From the NCBI GenBank assembly GCA_021234155.1, contig JAJEKV010000070.1:5108754-5172753 (forward strand): a stretch of 64,000 nt of DNA, in the 5' to 3' direction. Shown in pieces: positions 59,227 to 64,000 of the stretch; the first letter of the stretch is position 1; each line of letters begins with the position of its first letter. The position numbers and the translations under genes are program-made. The notes below the pieces were generated by a model that saw only the letters and a program-made list of their open reading frames with translations, searched no databases and was not told the origin of the DNA. This DNA is from Isoetes taiwanensis. Its lineage: Eukaryota; Streptophyta; Lycopodiopsida; Isoetales; Isoetaceae.

Positions 59227-60598
59227 CTACTCCATCCTCAAGCTAACTTTCTTCTTTGCATTCCCATCTATTTGCATTATCTCCTTTCTATTGTACGGTT
59301 CAGGAAATCCAATTCTACACGGCAGGGATAATCAACGCTATCCACCATAGGATTACTTTGCGGTGTGGACATCCAACATCTACTCTATTGGCTTGAAATC
59401 TTAAACTTACTTTGCGTACTTTTTACTTCATATATAAATATATTGTTCTAAATAGTGGTTACAAGCCTTTGTGCATAGGTGGAAATAGGTAAAATACCCT
59501 ATGAGCCAGCAACAATGTTTGTATGGCATCCATGGTAAATCCCCGAGTCATCAAATGAAAATTTCCTTTCAAAGTTTTGCACCATCCTTTCCAAAATTCT
59601 TAGCCAGCCACATTGTTTATTTTATAAATCTATATTTTTCGTGGAGCATTTGAAAAGAGAATCAATGCCTTTCATATCACATGGCGATAGATAGATAGAT
59701 AGTATTTTTACGTCATGCTAAGGAATGGACAAAGCCCAAATATGGACGCTTTTGTGTTTCACTTCACACTTGACATCTCATGAAGTGCATGCCCTATTGC
59801 TAGTTGTCGGTGATGGAGGTATGTTGGAAATGGTGTCATAGAATCTCTCCATGTACATTAGGAGCATTGCAAATTGTGTTCCAGAGTTTGGAGTTGTTCA
59901 TAGGACATGAAAGAGGTGTTGCATATGTAATTAGTGTGCGATGTGTAGAGGGATGCACGTCGCGCACTTGGGTTCGACCTCTAGGGGTGCCAAATTTTTG
60001 TCTTCTTATATATGATTATTGCTCCGGCTTCCAAAATTAAACAAATAAATTACAAAATGTTTACATTTGGAACCTGATTTTGTTTTTGGGCAGGAGGCAT
60101 CGTGCCAGTTGCTATGTGCGTGGGGATTATCGTCATGCTCGAGCCGCAATTAGCATACTGTGAAATGTCTTATGGTCACTCTGTCCAAGCACCTCATCCA
60201 ACAAAATAAATCTTCTCTTCTATGTCCACGATTAAAAAAATATTCATGCCCATAGTTAATACGTCCTAACTATAAAAGAGCATATACACTTGCTACAAAG
60301 GCATCGCCATTTAGGCACATTTGACTAGAGACAATGAAGTTCACTAGTTTGTATTTGCTTTGTTCTCTTGGCTTAAGGCACAATCACTTTTAGAATAACC
60401 AACAACTATTAGAATAAAAGTTCTAGATCCAAACTGGAGATCGCATTTGGGTTCAACTGCCATACATCATAGATTAGCAGTGCAGCGCTGGCTCCGCCAG
60501 CGCTAAATTCTTGTATCATATAAAGTTATGAAATACATGACTCAAAGATTGTAATTATTGGTGATTTTATCAATCTCATAAGCCTCGCGCTCCGGAAC
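59227..60598. other. No recognised gene
   Basis: Contains an ATAG microsatellite (59688-59703). A short hairpin AGCGCTGG-CTCCG-CCAGCGCT at 60484-60504 lies just downstream of the minus-strand ORF at 60599 and could act as a 3' structure. The frame at 59804-60040 has no recognisable motif. Confidence 0.35.
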
Positions 60599-60787
60599 TC
60601 AAACAATATGGATAGTAACATGGTATTCGCCGGGGGTGTCTTTCTTTCGACCAGTAGCTATACCATGCAGCCAAGGATCAAGGGTGATCCCTTTGAAGAT
60701 GCATGCATGAAGATCGTTGAAAGTCATAAGGCAAGTGAGGGTGTCAAGATTTGACCTCTGAAGAACTCTAGCAGGAGGGCGAGACAT
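60599..60787 (-). CDS. Short ORF (62 residues) with TATA box, member of a local pair
   Basis: ATG at 60787, MSRPPARVLQRSNLDTLTCL, then MTFNDLHACIFKGITLDPWL, stop at 60599. On the minus strand a TATAAATA box (60829-60822) lies 35 bases before the ATG. The centre (NDLHACIFKGITLDPW) is clearly related to the frame at 61549-61718 (IDLCECVMNGVKLDPY) on the opposite strand, which has the same TATA-to-ATG layout. The ORF may be the first exon of a longer gene. I do not recognise the family; no signal peptide or membrane segment. Confidence 0.4.
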   Translation of the reverse strand: MSRPPARVLQRSNLDTLTCLMTFNDLHACIFKGITLDPWLHGIATGRKKDTPGEYHVTIHIV

Positions 60788-60821
60788 AGCAAAGGAATGT
60801 GCTGTGCACTCGAATGCGGCT

Positions 60822-60829
60822 ATATTTAT
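60822..60829 (-). promoter_or_regulatory. TATA box of the 60.8-kb ORF
   Basis: TATAAATA on the minus strand, 35 bases upstream of the ATG at 60787. Confidence 0.5.
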
Positions 60830-61507
60830 AGGCATGGAATTATTGGTGACCACTGTAGCAAGATTATTGGGTGCATATATGAGTAGTATGTATATCCAAT
60901 AATCTTTCTGTACAATACCATCAATAATTATGGTGGGTATAAATATATATCAAACCAATTTTGTCCATCAAATTTGGCCTGCGTCTAGCCATGTGGTCTC
61001 ATTCTGGTCCTGAACGTGATTCCATTATCCGCAAGATGAATCACTTAAAACTTCAAGCGATCTTGCATGGCGAGAGATACCCATGGAAGACCGGATGACC
61101 ACCGTCACTCTCAATCCTCGCCATTATCCTGATCCCTTCGATGTTATCATCCATCTGATATGGAATAGAGAGCATACATGATAGAAAAGATCACTGGGGT
61201 GCCTGGTGACAATGACTCAGAAGAGTCCCCCTAAATCAATGCTTGTCATCTTGTTGTAATCGAGTTGTGTGAGTATCCAACGCAATCACACTTCTTTATG
61301 TAATACACGCCTCTCGAGATAAACTATTAGACTTGTCTTGTATATGACTCCCGTGAAACAATATTAATATCCATTCCTCGGCGCCGAAATTGGCCCCCAA
61401 TTTTATGTTGGAATGATTGATGGCGTGTACATGACGCATACGCATTACATGATACTTGTACACGCTACAATCTACACCAATAATTCACATCAATAATTTT
61501 ACCTCAC
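60830..61507. other. Spacer between the paired ORFs
   Basis: The two related ORFs are transcribed away from this region. About 61090-61160 has fragments resembling the same ORF family (CCTCGCCATTATCCTGATCC), possibly a third, decayed copy. No open frame. Confidence 0.3.
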
Positions 61508-61514
61508 TATAAAA
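61508..61514 (+). promoter_or_regulatory. TATA box of the 61.5-kb ORF
   Basis: TATAAAA, 35 bases before the ATG at 61549, in the context CCTCACTATAAAAGGAGC. Confidence 0.55.
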
Positions 61515-61548
61515 GGAGCTCCACTTTCGGTGAGGTCATTCATCTCCC

Positions 61549-61718
61549 ATGGCATCCTTGCCTCCTCGCCCGTCGAACGCGTCGCGAACCATCAAGTGCT
61601 CCATGATCTCATCGATCTTTGTGAATGCGTGATGAACGGTGTCAAACTTGATCCCTATCCGCAATCCAAAGCGGATGGTCCTCGAGATTCGTTCCTCGGG
61701 CAAACTCGCGTGTTGTGA
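61549..61718 (+). pseudogene. Partner of the 60.8-kb ORF, frame-shifted
   Basis: From the ATG at 61549 the frame reads MASLPPRPSNASRTIKCSMI and stops after 27 codons. Homology to the 60.8-kb product continues in another frame: VLHDLIDLCECVMNGVKLDP, ending at 61718. A single frameshift upstream of about 61590 therefore separates the start from the homologous part. It is either a pseudogene or a consensus error. Function unknown. Confidence 0.4.
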
Positions 61719-62160
61719 TCCACATAATCAAGCACCGATCGAGAGATCTATGAGTCGAATGCCATCACCGCAAAGGTGTTGATGATGAGTGAATCTGATA
61801 TAAGGATGTAATGATATAAGGATGTAATGATATCTTATATATATTATAAAAATATAGGGTTAAAGCATGTTAGGGTGTCATATATTAGGGGGCAATTCAT
61901 GTAAACTTTTGAACGGGTTCTGTCAATTTTAAATGTACTTATTTCATGTATAAATTTTGTCTTATATATTTAAAAAGGGCAAAATTTCCGCTTTGTTTGT
62001 AATTATGACGAGTAGAGGCCTACGGTTGATCGCGAAACTCCCCGGAGGAAATTCCTCCCTCCATTTCCTCCGTGAAAATTCCCTCGAAAAAATTTCCTTC
62101 CAGAAAAATTCCCCAGATCGAACCAAGAAAGTAGAAGACAATTTGAATTTTTTCCGGATC
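61719..62160. other. Spacer with coding-like end
   Basis: An 18-bp direct repeat GATATAAGGATGTAATGA occurs at about 61797 and 61815. From 61957 the plus frame (MTSRGLRLIAKLPGGNSSLH...) may be the first coding part of the 62.3-63.8 kb gene. Confidence 0.3.
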
Positions 62161-62295
62161 GAAAACATGCAAATCGGTGATTTTGAAACCTAATGTGGCG
62201 TCGGGAAAAACATACAATCTGGTGATTTTGAAACCGAATGTGGCGATGAGGAAAACATGCAATCCGGTGATTTTGAAACCGAATGTGGCAAACAT
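62161..62295 (+). repeat. 45-bp tandem repeat, three units, frame-preserving
   Basis: GATTTTGAAACC recurs at 62179, 62224 and 62269. In the plus frame each unit reads as 15 residues, ENMQSGDFETECGDE or a variant. The first unit has TAA where the others have GAA, so the frame is broken there. On the minus strand the same DNA stays open as HIRFQNH repeats. Confidence 0.8.
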
Positions 62296-62333
62296 CGATG
62301 GCATCCGGTGAATTCAAAATTGTGAAGAGTAAA

Positions 62334-63777
62334 CAACAGGTGGCATGCGCAATTTCGAAAGTGGGAGAGATGAGAAAGGGAAAAGAAGATGGCGAGCATG
62401 ATAGCGAAATTGAAAAGGGTAGTACATCTTCAAGGTATGTTACCAAAAAATAAGGACCAAGCAGTGCAAAATGTCAGCATCTTGTTATGAGAAAAGAAGT
62501 CAATCTCCGGCTCCTAATCAAAGGTACTTATTTGGTTCTAGATTCTTGCAAGATCACGTGCTATTGGAGCTTTTTGAACCCGTGATTGGGTTGCCTTCAC
62601 AAGCAAAGTGGTCAAGCATGCAATTTTAGAAAACCTTAAAGATGGATTGAAGAGGTAAAATGCTCTAACAGTGGTGATAAATTGGCTGCCAAGCACTCAG
62701 TTTTATCGATGGTTGTGGGGAAAAATCGTGATTTGAAGCAAAAGGGAATTGCTTGCAAGATGCTCAAATGCCATCCCCGAAATCTTTCATATGCTGCTAG
62801 CAGAAGAAAGAGAATGGCAATTGCTGGTTCAAACATTTGGGCATTAGCAGGCAGGAAGGCTAGATCTGATCGTTTGAATGACGAAACCAAGCTAAAAGTC
62901 ATCCAGTTCTGGCTTAACAACACCAAGGTTTCACCAAAGTACAGGGATGTGAGGAAAAAAAGAAGCGAGGCAATCCAGTATCTTGACATTTTGTCAAAGA
63001 AACTATTACATTTCAGTTTCTTTTTTGTTTTCATGTACATTTTCATGCACATATGTGAACTCCTCTACCAATCTTAGTTTACTTGCTTTGATGTAGCCTT
63101 TTTGGTTACTTTTTGCTTATCAGATTATACATGTAAATGAGGTTTATGGGGTCATCTACTTGCTCTTGGAAGTATTTCATGTATATTATGTGATATGTAT
63201 GTACATAGTGTAAGGATGTAAGATTAAATGTGCCAGAAGTGAACTCCTTTGCCAATCTTAGTTTACTTGCTTTGATGTAGCCTTTTCGGTCTGTTTTGCT
63301 TAATGTATTATACATGTAAATGAGGTTTATGGGGTCATCTACTTGCTCTTGGAAGTATTTCATGTATATTATGTGATATATATGTACATAGTGTAAGGAT
63401 GTAGGATTAAATGTGCTATAAATTGATACTATACATAATCTACTGTACATATGTACTGAATATGTATAGATTCAATCAAATCTTTTTACATGTACAACTG
63501 ATATGTACTGGTATACATAGTATTTCTTACTTATGTACTGGATATGTAAGGTATTCAATGCACAGTCTTCTCCAACTTACCTATTTTCTTTTGCAATGTG
63601 CAGGCTGAGCTGTATGAGCACTTTGTGGAGGAGAATCCAGATGCAGATGTTGGTATTAGAATGTTCGAATACCTGAAACCAAGTTGCATAAGGAAATTGA
63701 AGGAGAGAAACACTTGCTGTTGTGTCAAGCATGAACAAGCAGAGAATTTCAGAAAAGCTTTCAATTCTAGAGCCTAG
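62334..63777 (+). pseudogene. Unidentified plant gene or relic with basic domain and CCC-x-x-H motif
   Basis: Blocks in order: GEMRKGKEDGEHDSEIEKGS ending at AG|GTATGT (about 62442); QSPAPNQRYLFGSRFLQDHV then LLELFEPVIGLP; AILENLK; RWIEEVKCSNSGDKLAAKHS, LSMVVGKNRDLKQKGIACKM, LNDETKLKVIQFWLNNTKVS and PKYRDVRKKR (to about 62990). Then, after AG at 63603, comes a last exon AELYEHFVEENPDADVGIRM, LKPSCIRKLKERNTCCCVKH and stop at 63776. The pattern (FW-x5-VSP, a basic block, LKP ... RNTCCCxxH) recalls uncharacterised proteins I have seen in plants, perhaps transposon-derived, but I cannot name them. One frame change near 62630 is needed. The cluster of Cys and His suggests a metal-binding site. Confidence 0.45.
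63056..63421. repeat. 183-bp tandem duplication inside the likely last intron
   Basis: GTGAACTCCTCTACCAATCT (63056) and GTGAACTCCTTTGCCAATCT (63239) begin two units that agree through TAATGT..., GTAAATGAGGTTTATGGGGT and CATGTATATTATGTGATAT. Minus-strand open frames across it are by-products of the repeat. Confidence 0.85.
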
Positions 63778-64000
63778 TTGCACTCAACCAAATGAATGAG
63801 CCATAGGAGCCCTCCTCTTTATTTCCAAATAAAAAGATACAACATATTGTTAAAATACTTCCAACAAAAACCCGCATGCCCACCAGCCTTTTTGGGTGTA
63901 CAAGAATAAGCTTTTCAGGTGTATAGGAATAATCAGCTACCATTAGACAAATTTGTATAATAATTGATACAACAAAGTTATAATGAAGATTTGTAAACCT
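63778..64000. other. 3' flank, window edge
   Basis: Possible polyadenylation context AATAAAAAG at about 63827. Nothing else is seen. Confidence 0.35.

Noticed and set aside
63106-63450. 114-codon minus-strand ORF with internal repeat
   Set aside because: Produced by the 183-bp tandem duplication; T/A-rich with no motif.

Overview
The window is plant nuclear DNA with few genes, AT-rich gene-free sequence and nested transposons. The main supports are an exon-interrupted vacuolar iron transporter of the VIT1 type, a plant IQ67-domain (IQD) exon and a small HMA-domain metal-binding protein. The sparse genes and several transposon classes inserted into one another suit a large seed-plant genome, possibly a gymnosperm. 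The species cannot be fixed from the sequence.

Layout. 1-13 kb: mostly gene-free, with a kinesin-tail-like remnant, a purine-rich low-complexity block (about 4.97-5.43 kb), a decayed minus-strand reading frame, a GC-rich TE-like block, a truncated LINE 3' end (9.46-10.0 kb), a 160-codon hypothetical ORF and coding-like remnants of an unidentified minus-strand gene (11.8-12.9 kb). 13.6-14.9 kb: the minus-strand VIT1-like gene, four exons, with one extra G that breaks the frame at the start of the last exon. 15-21.3 kb: no confident gene.

21.3-57.0 kb is one nested structure. A 5'-truncated LINE (14-bp target-site duplication, 33223-33236 and 57009-57022) was split by a CACTA-type DNA transposon (33572-54712; about 30-bp inverted ends starting CACTACAAGAG, 3-bp TCT duplication). 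Removing the CACTA and one TCT makes the LINE reverse transcriptase frame continuous. The upstream flank, the LINE 5' part and the left part of the CACTA were then tandemly duplicated (copy A 21301-30806, copy B 30807-46573). Copy B alone carries a 466-bp retroposon (10-bp duplication) and a 5.8-kb Helitron-like insertion (36026-41839, minus strand, placed between A and T with no duplication). The insertion carries an IQD exon fragment. Copy A keeps the empty sites for both insertions, which is what makes the boundaries readable.

57-64 kb: an apparently intact 91-residue HMA protein in three exons (58.1-58.5 kb, minus), two adjacent foldback elements (58.9-59.2 kb), two related short TATA-headed ORFs in opposite orientation (60.6-60.8 kb and 61.5-61.7 kb), and a coding-like plus-strand gene or pseudogene of unknown function (62.3-63.8 kb).

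Caution on sequence quality: many differences between copies A and B are small indels at CTG/CAG or CCGG sites rather than scattered substitutions. That looks like consensus error at methylated CHG sites in long-read data, so single-base frameshifts in this window, including the one in VIT1, should not be taken as real without checking.
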